A stretch of DNA of 64,000 nucleotides from Lasiodiplodia sp. COLG20 (taxonomy: Eukaryota > Ascomycota > Dothideomycetes > Botryosphaeriales > Botryosphaeriaceae): NCBI GenBank assembly GCA_009801085.1, contig VNWV01000003.1, forward strand, positions 3,472,001 through 3,536,000. The letters run 5' to 3'. The translations under genes and the position numbers were made by a program. The notes below the pieces were generated by a model, which searched no databases, was not told the DNA's origin, and saw only the letters and a list, made by a program, of their open reading frames with translations. Shown in pieces: positions 1 through 9,546 of the stretch; positions within the stretch are counted from its first letter, which is position 1; every line of letters begins with the position of its first letter.

Positions 1-63
1 AAACTCCCTCCCTCGCAAATCAAGATCCAATGAACGCGAGAGCGATCAAGGACGACTCACATC

Positions 64-3000
64 TCAGCGCCGATTCCTCGCCTCAATCTCTCTTATCAAG
101 TCCTTCACGCTTCCACCGCCCTCGCTCTTTATCGACGTCTTGCTTTTACTCCTCTCCCCAAGTCCTGGTCTATCCCGCGATTGCCTGTTGCTCGGCGGCG
201 TCAATAACGCACCCCTTCCTCGGCTCCGACTTCTCGCCTCCTCCCGCTCCTTTCGCAGCTCACGCAGATTCTTCTCGCTCGGTCGGCCACGCACGGGTGC
301 GTGCGTCGGCGTTTCAGGTGCGGTGATGGTCGTCCCGAGTGTTGAGCTGCTGCTGGCGCGGGGATTGGAGCCGTACGGGGAGATTAGCGAAGCCGCGGTA
401 GTGTTCGATGTCACACCGCTTGACCTGGTGACCTGGGAGAATGATGGCGGAGGTACCAGTGGTTCTTCTTCGCTGTCGGAAGGCGGGAAGGCGGGCGAGA
501 CCGGAGGAGGCCGGTGGAGCGGTTGCAGGTCTGGGAGCGAGCCGGGCCGTTGCATGTCTGGCGGAGGACTGGAGGATATGGCTACTGGAGGGGGGCGAAG
601 CCGAGGTGGAGGCGCGAGTTGCAGAGGCGGCGGCTGCGACGTCTTTCTTGCCTTGCCCTTCGCTGTGGGTGTCTCATCATGGTCGGAGAGCAGATCCTCA
701 GCGGCAGCAATCGCGGCAGGCGGGCTCGATATGGCATTGTCGTCGTTGCCAAGACGCTCGACGCGCTGCTTTCCTTTGCTTCCGCTCGAGATGCGCGTGC
801 TTCTTGCCTCGTCTGATGTCTCGCCGCTGCCGAACTCTGAGTCAACATTGACCACTCGGAGAGGCTGCCTTGGAACGGTGAACATGACTTGGACGACACG
901 CCCCTCGGCGGCAGCCTCCACATCCCAATCTTCACCATCCACATATGCACCGATACTTTCCCTGCTCTTCCTAGGGTCAGGCGTTGCAATGGCCCAATCT
1001 CCTTCATCCCGCGTGTCCGGTGGCCACATTGGTGACGCCGTATCTTCCGACCAAGCCTTGGAGCCGCGCTTGGACCGCCAGAAGGAAGCATCGCTGTTTG
1101 CACGACGAGGTGGGTTTAGGTTATCGCTTCCCGTGGACGGGCGGCTGCCGCTAGTTGCCTCCCCAATTCCAGCGCCGGATCCTGATCTCCTATGCCGTCT
1201 GAGTTTGGTTGGACTGCTGTTTCCGCTATTGCGGTCGCCTGCACCGCCGCTCCCAAACCAACCCGATCCATCATCTTCGTTTGTGTGACGACGACGACGG
1301 TGGATGCTGGAGGTAAGTGACTGAGTACGGTCATGAGAATTGCTGTGGCGGTGGCTAGACGAGGGTCGGCGTGCGAGTGCGAGGCGAACTGAACCTCGAA
1401 TCCAGGATTTGCTTCGATCTTGTGTGGCAAAGGAGTTGTCAATTGGTGTTGAAAGGTCCAGAGTGTCGGAAGAAGCCGTGTGAGTAAGCCTTCGGAGCGC
1501 TTCGGTATTTTGATGCAAAGGTGTCACATTCTGCTCTTGTTTTTTGGGTTGCTCGAATGAGCCTTCGGAGTAGAAATCGACTGGCGTGTGGATCAGGTTC
1601 GGGGATTCTCTGTCGGGACTTGTGCTTGATGAGTAGGTAACTGGGGCGGGAAGATTGTCGACGTCCCGCGGTCGGCCGCCAAGAAGAGCTTCTCCTTCAG
1701 CCTGTAGTTTTGCGAAAGACGTCTTCGCAGTTCTAAAGGAATCGTCATCCGCATTTGTTCGTTCCCCCTGCCCAATGCTCTCGCCCGAACGCTGAGTTGC
1801 CAAATTTGATCCTGGGGGGATCTGAAGAGATAGGTTATGGCGTTCTTTGACAGGGCTGGTATTTGGAGTGCTGAAAGGGTTGGTGAATGTTGCCAGGATA
1901 GCAGCCGAAGCACTCGAAAGCGTCCGCGCTACGCTTGCGGCACCGGAGCGTGCAGAAAGCATAGAAAGAGCTGATCTTGCGCTTTGGTCGCTCAGGTTGG
2001 ATTCGGTACGGTCGGATTTATGAGTAGAGGCCTGATCAGAGCGTCCTGAGCTCAAGCTACCATTGGCAATAAGCTCCCAGTTTGGCGACACAGACCGCAC
2101 ATCCGCTGTTCGCGCCTGGGTTAGTGACGATGGTCCAGGCTGAATGACCGGCTGTTTCCCGCTAGACTTGAGACTTGTTGGAAAGTGGACTAAATTCTGC
2201 GGGGGAAGAACCGGGTGACTCCTGAGGGGGTCAGGATCTATGAAAGGGTCCTGGCCAGGGGTGTACGAAGCGGATGACAAGGTGGATAATCGGTTCTCTG
2301 CTGTACGAGGTCGCTCGCTCATTTCGGGCATGCCAGTACGCTCGTTCGTTATCGATTCAATCTCGTCCTCTTCATCGATTGGGTGGATGCCCCCGGAGCC
2401 CTGATTTAGGCGGCTTTCGTCGTAGCGGGGTGCTTGGTGGTATGCTCGTCCGTTAAGGCTGCGACGCAGACCTCGTGTAGGGCTGGGAATCTCGACGAGC
2501 AGCCCAGTCCTTTCGGCCTCTTGGGCTCGTTGATTTTTCCATCCCTGTCGACCGTTCAAGAACCATGGATCAACAGCAAGCGCTGCTGCTTCACGATCAC
2601 TGAGATAATCGGCGTAATTGTCTCCACTGCTATAAGACTCGTTGCCGTGGAAGCCATAGCCACCGCGAGAGAGATCTCTCTCGATCTCCTTTTCCCGGAT
2701 TTCCCGCTTCTTCTTGAGATAACGCTTGTACCAGAAGTAGAAAAGGGCCATGGCAAGAACAGCCGCTAGCCCGATGCCCAAGCCAGCACCCAGCCCGGCC
2801 TTAGACGGAGACGAGTCGGAGTCGCTCGATGAATCCGGATTTGGTTGATATTCAGATAGCCAGGTATTTGACGTGACGTTGAAAAAGAAGTTCTGGGTAT
2901 TTTGCGCCAAGTCTGCCCGTGATTTCAGTCGCGAAGAGGTTGAAGAAATGGAATATCCACCGGTGACCATCATAACGTCCCCAGAAAGCATGACAGCGCC

Positions 3001-4098
3001 ATGTCCATATACACCACCCCCGTTCGCCAGGCCGGATCCTGTTGTTGAAGGAATCGTCCAGCTCCAGGATCCATCGCCACCGTAGCCTTCGCCAACATTC
3101 AGTATCGCCAGCTGCGGATCGGCTGGGGTGTTGATGTCGCCGACCCAGCCACCGAAGACAATTATCTTTGAGCCATCTGCAGTTAGGAGAGCCGTGTGGC
3201 CTGATCGAGGTTCGACTTCGGTGGCGTCGCTCCGCTTGGCCAGATCCGTGTGCTCCTGCGAGGGCTGGTCGACTCCAATGAAGGTCCAGGTGGCCTGCGG
3301 CAGCGAGTAAAGAGCGACCTGAGACATGTTGATGTAGGCGGTTTCCGTGTGTCCTCCAATCAACACAAAATTTTGCTGCTGATCCCTGGCGCCATCATTG
3401 CCGTTGGAGTAAGTCGGGGGCAGGCCTACTAATGCAAATCCTGCTTCGGAAACTGGGGGACCACGGGTTGGGGCAACATTCAGGGAGTACTGGGTGGCAG
3501 TATCGGGCTCCAGCTGCAGCATGGTATTTGAATAATTGGCAGAGCCCTGCCAATCATCCTGGGTGGCGGCGGCATCAGGGCACATGCCGCCAAAAACGAA
3601 GACGCTGCTGTTAGACCCATCTTCTGAGCTTGAGAACGACAAGCCGCCAGCGAGGAAATTTGGAGAGTATAGTGAGGTGCTGGAGGTGTCCCCAAGCATG
3701 ACGTTTGTCTGCGACCAAGTACCATTCCCATCGGCGGCATCTTTATCTATTTTGAAAGTCCAAATCTTTGCATTTTGAGCCGGGCCGGCACATGCGCCGG
3801 CGTAAACGGTAAAATCCCCATCGGGTTCGACGACAGGTATGTAGGGCGTTGCGTCGGCAGCAGAAGACCAGGGGAGAGCGGAATAGAGAGTGTTGTACTT
3901 GAGGTTGGCTGGGTCGAGGGCGGAAGTGACGTCGAGAGAGCGCAACTCGGCCTGGTTGGAGGCGTTCGGGGCCGGGCCGAATACATAGACCAAACCGTCT
4001 TCTTTGGAGGAGCGGAAGACTCGCGTAGGCTGATAAGGGAGCTGGGCATGGGCAGACGGAGCCAGCAGAAGGAGCGACAGAAATGTCAGGCTGGCCAT
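64..4098 (-). CDS. Kelch/galactose-oxidase-like single-pass membrane protein with long cytoplasmic tail
   Basis: A single-exon gene of 1344 aa starting at a true ATG (4098-4096). Residues 1-18 form a clear signal peptide ending in SAHA. Residues about 20-420 contain kelch-type beta strands ending in Gly-Gly doublets (VFVFGG, FVLIGGH, IIVFGGW, MMVTGGY), with many N-x-S/T sites, as expected of an extracellular or lumenal beta-propeller. A Ser/Asp-rich stalk leads to one Gly/Ala/Leu-rich membrane span at about 433-456, followed by a basic stop-transfer (YKRYLKKKR). The remaining roughly 890 residues are cytoplasmic, Ser/Pro/Arg-rich and mostly disordered, and end in a charged helical segment (KDLIREIEARNRR). 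Related kelch plus one-span proteins are widespread in Pezizomycotina; their role is unknown to me, with cell-surface sensing or polarity as possible inferences. A second, shorter protein of the same design lies at 36205-38711. Confidence 0.85.
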   Translation of the reverse strand: MASLTFLSLLLLAPSAHAQLPYQPTRVFRSSKEDGLVYVFGPAPNASNQAELRSLDVTSALDPANLKYNTLYSALPWSSAADATPYIPVVEPDGDFTVYAGACAGPAQNAKIWTFKIDKDAADGNGTWSQTNVMLGDTSSTSLYSPNFLAGGLSFSSSEDGSNSSVFVFGGMCPDAAATQDDWQGSANYSNTMLQLEPDTATQYSLNVAPTRGPPVSEAGFALVGLPPTYSNGNDGARDQQQNFVLIGGHTETAYINMSQVALYSLPQATWTFIGVDQPSQEHTDLAKRSDATEVEPRSGHTALLTADGSKIIVFGGWVGDINTPADPQLAILNVGEGYGGDGSWSWTIPSTTGSGLANGGGVYGHGAVMLSGDVMMVTGGYSISSTSSRLKSRADLAQNTQNFFFNVTSNTWLSEYQPNPDSSSDSDSSPSKAGLGAGLGIGLAAVLAMALFYFWYKRYLKKKREIREKEIERDLSRGGYGFHGNESYSSGDNYADYLSDREAAALAVDPWFLNGRQGWKNQRAQEAERTGLLVEIPSPTRGLRRSLNGRAYHQAPRYDESRLNQGSGGIHPIDEEDEIESITNERTGMPEMSERPRTAENRLSTLSSASYTPGQDPFIDPDPLRSHPVLPPQNLVHFPTSLKSSGKQPVIQPGPSSLTQARTADVRSVSPNWELIANGSLSSGRSDQASTHKSDRTESNLSDQSARSALSMLSARSGAASVARTLSSASAAILATFTNPFSTPNTSPVKERHNLSLQIPPGSNLATQRSGESIGQGERTNADDDSFRTAKTSFAKLQAEGEALLGGRPRDVDNLPAPVTYSSSTSPDRESPNLIHTPVDFYSEGSFEQPKKQEQNVTPLHQNTEALRRLTHTASSDTLDLSTPIDNSFATQDRSKSWIRGSVRLALARRPSSSHRHSNSHDRTQSLTSSIHRRRRHTNEDDGSGWFGSGGAGDRNSGNSSPTKLRRHRRSGSGAGIGEATSGSRPSTGSDNLNPPRRANSDASFWRSKRGSKAWSEDTASPMWPPDTRDEGDWAIATPDPRKSRESIGAYVDGEDWDVEAAAEGRVVQVMFTVPRQPLRVVNVDSEFGSGETSDEARSTRISSGSKGKQRVERLGNDDNAISSPPAAIAAAEDLLSDHDETPTAKGKARKTSQPPPLQLAPPPRLRPPPVAISSSPPPDMQRPGSLPDLQPLHRPPPVSPAFPPSDSEEEPLVPPPSFSQVTRSSGVTSNTTAASLISPYGSNPRASSSSTLGTTITAPETPTHAPVRGRPSEKNLRELRKEREEARSRSRGRGALLTPPSNRQSRDRPGLGERSKSKTSIKSEGGGSVKDLIREIEARNRR

Positions 4099-6056
4099 TG
4101 CCCTGGGTTGTGCAGTAGAGGGCCGGCGCGTCGCGTCTTGTGGGCGGTTGCGAGGCGTCTAGCAGGACATGGCAGCGTCAGGCCGTGCGCAGTCTGATAT
4201 CATGCACGCGGAAGCGGACTCGACTCGAAGAGCGAAGTGGGCGATCTTGCGGAGGGTATGCGGTGGAGCGCGTTGCGATTTGGTAGATGGAAAGTAAGAG
4301 GCTGGGAAGGCCGGCAGATGGGCCGCTGTAAACACATGCAACCAGCCTCGCGGGCGGCCCATTGCGCAAGCAGGCTGCTGTGCTCTTTTCTTCAAGCGTC
4401 TGGATCCACGTGCAGCCGGCGCAGCTGGAAGCGTCCAATGGAATGGGCGCGAAGCGGATGCACGACATGGAGCGACCCTGGCGTTGGCGTTGACTGGCGT
4501 TCCCGCAGTAGCCCAGGCAACGCGGGTTGCGTGGCTGGTTGCAGCGGGCGCGGCGGCTGGGCTCGCCTGATGCCTGCTGCACCCCCACCCGCCCAAGAGC
4601 TGCATGATGCGCAGCGGTCCGGAGGCCCAGCTGACGCGCTCGGTTGGTCTCGGGCGCTCGTTGGGGCGCCGTCGCAGCCAGAACGCGCTCGAGGGCGCGT
4701 CGCGTCGCGGGGTTGTTGATCTCTGGCAGATCGCGTCGAGTCAGTCAGGCATGGTCTATTCCAACTTCAACGCTATCTGCTGCCCACCTCCATCAACTCT
4801 GCTCCACTGCACCGCGCAATCGCCCCGTACTCGCTTCGCCCGAGCCGTCATGCGCAGCAACCCAAATTTCGAGCCTGACTGCCCGCCTGCCGGCTCCAAC
4901 CGGTCCCTCTTTGCACCCTACGTGTCCGCCAAGCAATTTGCACCGCCAGGCATTCCTGGTGAGCCCACGAGGTCGCGACGTCACTTAAATTGCACGCATT
5001 TAAGCATCAAAATTTTTTCCGGGCGAATTCAGCGGCGCTGTGCGCCGCCATGACGTCGCCGTGTCAGCGACAACAAACGTTCGGTGCCAACTGTCGCCCG
5101 ACGAAATCCGGAAACTTAGCATGTGAGATAATTAACGCTTCTATATGTTAGCCGACCAATTAACGCCACCAGCCAAGCTTGTTTCAGCTTGGAAAGGGTC
5201 TGTCTGCTCGGAGCCTGCACCGACACGACTCACCATCACATTTTGGCGTACCGTCTTAGCAACCTCTTCCGCACCAGCCGGACGAGCTTCCGGAAGCTGT
5301 GTGTTGGCTGCGGTCGTGCTTCCGGTTTTGCCGCATCTCGCCTAAATCCCGTGCCAAATATTCAAGACACCACCCATTTGCATCTGAACAATATCCTGTT
5401 TCGAAGTTGCCAGAAATATCTCTTTGTACACGCGTTCAGTCGCTCCATGCGACCTGTATCAAGACCCGCATTCTTCGCTCAAGCCACCCGCTGTGACTTA
5501 TACATATATCCTCGCATTATGCCCAGCATCGCTGACAATGGTTGAACCACTCTCCGCTTCATCCTTCCGAGCTTGGCTCCATCTGAGTCAAACACCTTGT
5601 CCGTTAATGAGGACCCGGTTAAAATCAAGTTAAAAGAACATCATTGCTCTCCTTGCAGCTGGCGTCATCATTATGATCCTTCGATATCGTTCACAGATGC
5701 AGAAATGTTTCAAGCGTCGGAACAGTAGGTATTCATGGAAACTCCAACTAAGTACGCCTTCGTATACATCATATCCGTCATCATTCCAAAGGAGAGACTC
5801 AGCTCATTCAGACCGTCGTTACTCGTTCGTAGAGTTCGTCAAGGAGAGAAAAGAACAAGTAAAACAAAACAAACTGTCCCAATAGAAAGCACACCCAACT
5901 CCTTGATGTCCAATTTCCAAAAGCAGAGAATTTGTCCTGGCTATGCACCAGCCAACCGTCTCCTCCCAGTGTGCTTCTGGTCTGGCGAATGTCAGCGATC
6001 GTTCCAGTCTCAACCGTGAAGTCCTCATTCACTCACCTCTCACCCAACAAACAAGC
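4099..6056. other. Intergenic region (kelch 1 promoter, 3' flank of small secreted gene)
   Basis: No gene is supported here. The stretch up to about 4990 is GC-rich and should contain the promoter of the kelch gene reading left from 4098. From about 5000 the composition becomes clearly more AT-rich. Two copies of the CRE-like 8-mer TGACGTCG lie in opposite orientation at 4976-4983 and 5051-5058. The open frames present are short, have no family resemblance and overlap one another on both strands. Confidence 0.6.
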
Positions 6057-6542
6057 TCAAACGGCGACCTGCAACCCCGCCACGAGGTGGCCCAAGAACG
6101 TATCCACACAGAGCCCCACCGTCGCACCCAAAAGCGCCCGCGGGTCAACCCCGGGCTCGCGCTTCTCCTTTCCCTTGCCAACACCAAGACCAGCAACACC
6201 GCCGAGTTTCAGACCAATTATTCCATCCACAAGAGCGTCCAGATTCGTGCCCGCCACCACGTTAGGCCCGTTAGGCCCATTATAGACGCCAACCCCGGTG
6301 CCAGCGCCGACACTGACACCACCGGACTGATAGGTGCGCTTCTTGTGCTGAGCATTGGCCTTGGCGACAATGCTGGCGGCCACACTATCGGCCGCCTTGG
6401 CGAGTTCTACCTGTAACTGGTTGGCGAAATCGGCATTGACATCGACAGCAGCACCTCCGTCCGGCTGGGCCATGGGTGTGGGAATAGCGACGAGAGGCGT
6501 GGCGAGAGCGAGGAGGGCGGGGACGATGTACGTGGCGCGCAT
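6057..6542 (-). CDS. Small secreted glycine-rich precursor with dibasic sites
   Basis: An intron-less gene of 161 aa. I chose the ATG at 6542, although the frame is open further upstream, because it begins a good signal peptide (MRATYIVPALLALATPLVA) and follows a TATA box at 6748-6755. After the signal peptide comes a helical, Ala-rich stretch, then a KKR site (HKKR|TYQSG), a Gly/Val/Asn-rich middle (VGAGTGVGVYNGPNG) and a second basic site (KEKR|EPG) before a hydrophobic C-terminus with the only cysteine. Basic pairs of this kind are cut by the Golgi protease Kex2 in fungal secreted precursors, so release of a middle peptide of about 50 residues is possible; that is inference. I recognise no domain. 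An effector, a cell-wall protein or a processed-peptide precursor are the options. Confidence 0.65.
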   Translation of the reverse strand: MRATYIVPALLALATPLVAIPTPMAQPDGGAAVDVNADFANQLQVELAKAADSVAASIVAKANAQHKKRTYQSGGVSVGAGTGVGVYNGPNGPNVVAGTNLDALVDGIIGLKLGGVAGLGVGKGKEKREPGVDPRALLGATVGLCVDTFLGHLVAGLQVAV

Positions 6543-8296
6543 CTTGATTGCGGTTTTTGAAGGAGGATTGAAATCGATGTGTAAGATTTGATAAAGGGGT
6601 CTTCCGAAGCGATTGAACACACTTCTTTCGTTCTTGATTTGGGTCGGTTCTGAACTTGAGATAGTTGGAGCTCTTAAGAAGTAGTGGAGAAGAGAGGAGT
6701 TGAAAGCTGTGCTGTTCTGGTTGGGAGAATAGGTACTTCCATCCACCCTTATATACTGATATTTGGCAGACGATCCGAACTCGAGTGTACATACATTTTG
6801 GTCTAGACGATATTCTGCGAATCCTCCTGACCCACGATGGAGTCACACTATCTCGTAGTCGCCGAAGAAAACATCATCCACGGCGCTGGTACTACGGGGT
6901 TCGCCTTTCCCCTGGAACCGGAAAGGCGATTGTTTGATTGAAGGGCATCATTCAATTGGCGGAAATCAGAAGACAATGTTCCCGCAACAAGTAAAACACC
7001 TCCCTGTCTTCCTCACCGGAGCAAGACGTTGCCTGCCTGCCCCTGGCTTCCGAGGCAGGGGAATATACACTACAGCAACTTTTCCTGCAAACAGCGAGTT
7101 GAAGTACGGCAAAGACCCTCTACTTCAGTATGGATAGAGCACAATGCGAAGCCCAGACCCTGAATATCACTTTGTTCTGGATGTATCCATCCTCTTGGAT
7201 ACATTCATCTGGTAAGAAAGGGGGGAATTTTTATGCTTGGATATGGAGAAGGTAGATGCCGGAGGCCACTTGAGCTTTGGAAGAAGATCACATCAAGCAT
7301 ATGGAGATGTCACTCTAAGCAACAGCAGCGAAAACAAATCAGATAGATGAATAAACAAGGAAGACCATGTAAACAGCTTGAGCACAAAGAAAAAATTCAC
7401 CAGAATTTACTTCTTTGTCTTTCGGAGTCTCTTTAGCCGCCAAGCAAAGCCAAGAAACGATTCCTCCCTCCCTTGCCTTCAGTATGTCATCCATGTGCGG
7501 CGCGTCCCGCGCCGGCCGTATAGCAGCCGTTTTCGGCGACGATGGTGGCGGACTCGCCCAGTCGGCAAAGCGAGCGTTCACCCCTTGACTCGCTTATTGC
7601 GAGTCGTCCGGCTACTACGGAGCTTTCCATTAATAGAGTAAACAATTGGTTGATGGATGCTATCTTCGGATTGGGTTTGAAGAGTGTCGACAAGAAATTT
7701 GAAGTGGTGGTAGTATTGTGGATGCATAGGACGGACAAGACGTCATGACTCTGGAGTGTGCCGAAAGGATCGGTGGGTATGATGTCACTCTAGTAACAGC
7801 TATTAAGTCGTAAAAGCTCTGAAAATATTACTGCTCACGCTGAAAACTTCACTGCGCATTCAGAAACTAATTAAGTGAACATTATGTAGAGCAGGATTAG
7901 GACTGAAAATCGCGGTAGGGCGTCTTGATCGGACAAGATTGCTATAATACAGATTCATCGGTTCTTAAAGTGTATCGAAGATAATATATGTGACGCCTTA
8001 AATGATGAAAGTCATTTCAGCAACGCTACCTCGATTCCTCACAGATTATACGGGATATCTCCCGTTCATGATCTATGAGAGGCACTTCTTCAAATTCAAT
8101 ATTATGTATTCACACCTTCCTGACAAGTTTTAAGGCTTGTTGGTAGTTTAAGAAAACCGAGTTGATTTGGCAAGCGTTACATTCAATTTCAGCTACTGAC
8201 ATGATAATCTCGGAATGCTGAGTCCCAGGCTAATCCACTGGTTCTATTCTCCGTCCATCCAATTGCACTCGTCAATGCGGCGTCTTCTTCGACATC
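6543..8296. other. Intergenic region with AT-rich part
   Basis: This contains the promoter of the small secreted gene (TATA box at 6748-6755) and the 3' flank of the GST gene. From about 7750 to 8230 it is AT-rich and has no long open frame. Short open frames around 7340-7740 on the minus strand resemble no known protein and overlap each other. I see no gene. Confidence 0.55.
6748..6755 (-). promoter_or_regulatory. TATA box of the small secreted gene
   Basis: On the minus strand the sequence reads TATATAAG, about 205 bases before the ATG at 6542. It would imply a 5' leader of roughly 170 nt. Its presence suggests an inducible or strongly transcribed gene. Confidence 0.5.
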
Positions 8297-9091
8297 CTAA
8301 TGCCTCTGGAACTCCTCCATCGCGTACACCTTTTTCACAGTAGGGCGATCAGCCAGACGCTGGTGCCAGGCCGCAAACTCAGGGCACTCGGTCTTCCAGT
8401 CCCAGTCCTCAGGTGCAATGACAGAGTAGAAGTTCTGCCACGGGATCCAGGCCAGATCGGCGTAGGAAACCTTGTCGCCGAGCAGGTAGGGCGTGCCATG
8501 CTTCTTGAGGTGTGCATCGATGACACCAGTCACGCGCTTGATCTCGTTGCCATAGCGCTCTATGGCCGAAGGAAGCTTCTGTAGATTATTGGATTAGCAA
8601 TGGTCAGACCGGGGAATGCAGTCGTCGTAGGACCCAAGAAGCAAAGACAGGAGGCGGGGGAATTCCTCACCTCCGAGTGGCGAACCATGAACCAGTAGCG
8701 CTGACCGAAGTACGGGCCCTGACCGGATACCTGGAAGTGCAGCCAAGCCTTTTCCAACCACTCCTCAGGCGCAGAGGTGTAATGGATTTTGGCCTTGGTG
8801 TCGTAGGTCTTGACCAGGTACTCGATGATGGCGCCGGACTTGACCTTTGTTAACTGATGAAAGTTTTAGGGACTTGGGACTTCAAACTTCAAATAGCTTG
8901 ATGCCAGTGTTTGGATCCTCAATGGCTGGAAGGCGACCGTTGGGGTTGAGAGTGATAAAGGGCTCAGCCTTCAGCTCGGTTTCCATATTGATAGACTTGC
9001 ATTCGTAAGGAAGCTCAAGCTCCTCCAGAATGATGGCAACCTTGACTGGGTTCGGCGTCGGGCCGTGGACGTAAAGGGTAATGGGCTGCAT
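8297..9091 (-). CDS. Glutathione S-transferase, Ure2/GTT-like
   Basis: Three exons: 9091-8888, 8838-8671 and 8578-8297, with gt-ag introns of 49 and 92 nt, giving 217 aa, the usual length of a cytosolic GST. The N-terminal thioredoxin-like domain (about 1-80) reads MQPITLYVHGPTPNPVKVAI, with the Asn-Pro seen in fungal Ure2-like and GTT-like enzymes, then NGRLPAIEDP (cis-Pro loop) and LFESGAIIEYL, whose Glu-Ser pair binds the gamma-glutamyl part of glutathione. The first intron splits exactly at LFE|SGAI. The C-terminal all-helical domain has the expected DKVSYADLAWIPW motif. It conjugates or reduces electrophiles with glutathione. It lies just downstream of fumarylacetoacetase on the same strand, but it lacks the SSCxxWRVR motif of zeta-class maleylacetoacetate isomerases, so an isomerase role is only a possibility. 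Confidence 0.92.
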
Positions 9092-9546
9092 TGTGATATT
9101 GATTGACAGATGTCAGTCAGAGAAGCAGGTGTGAAAGGGTTGTGGTGAGGGAAAGCATCATTCGAATCATTCTAAAGCATCTTTTAAAGTTTACTGTTGC
9201 TCTGCTGGAGCCGCAACACTTCCCCGCATACTTCCACCCTAGTAGTACAGAATCTTTCCAATCGGTGCGCTGTACTACAAGATAGCATGTGCTGACAGGT
9301 AGCTTGGTCAGCTCGGCGTTTGAATGGCCGACAACCGATAAATGCGGACTAGTTCACCACCAAATTACCAATCCAAGAATCCTTTGGCGCAAGTGGGGAA
9401 AGCGGCACCCTTGTGTTCAAGCAATTAGTGATGCAGTGGAACATTTTCACTCAGACTTCATCACCTCTATGCGCAGCAAAAATATTTATGAACGGATCCC
9501 CCAGCGTCCGACATCCGGTTGTGCGCCGTACTCCTACTTCTGCTGC
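9092..9546. other. Short intergenic region between FAH and GST genes
   Basis: This contains the 3' flank of the fumarylacetoacetase gene and the promoter of the GST gene, both on the minus strand. I see no open frame of interest and no clear TATA box. Confidence 0.6.

Noticed and set aside
140..1288. 382-codon plus-strand frame inside the kelch 1 gene
   Set aside because: It is antisense to the well-supported kelch protein tail and shows only the Ser/Arg/Gly-rich composition produced by the opposite strand.
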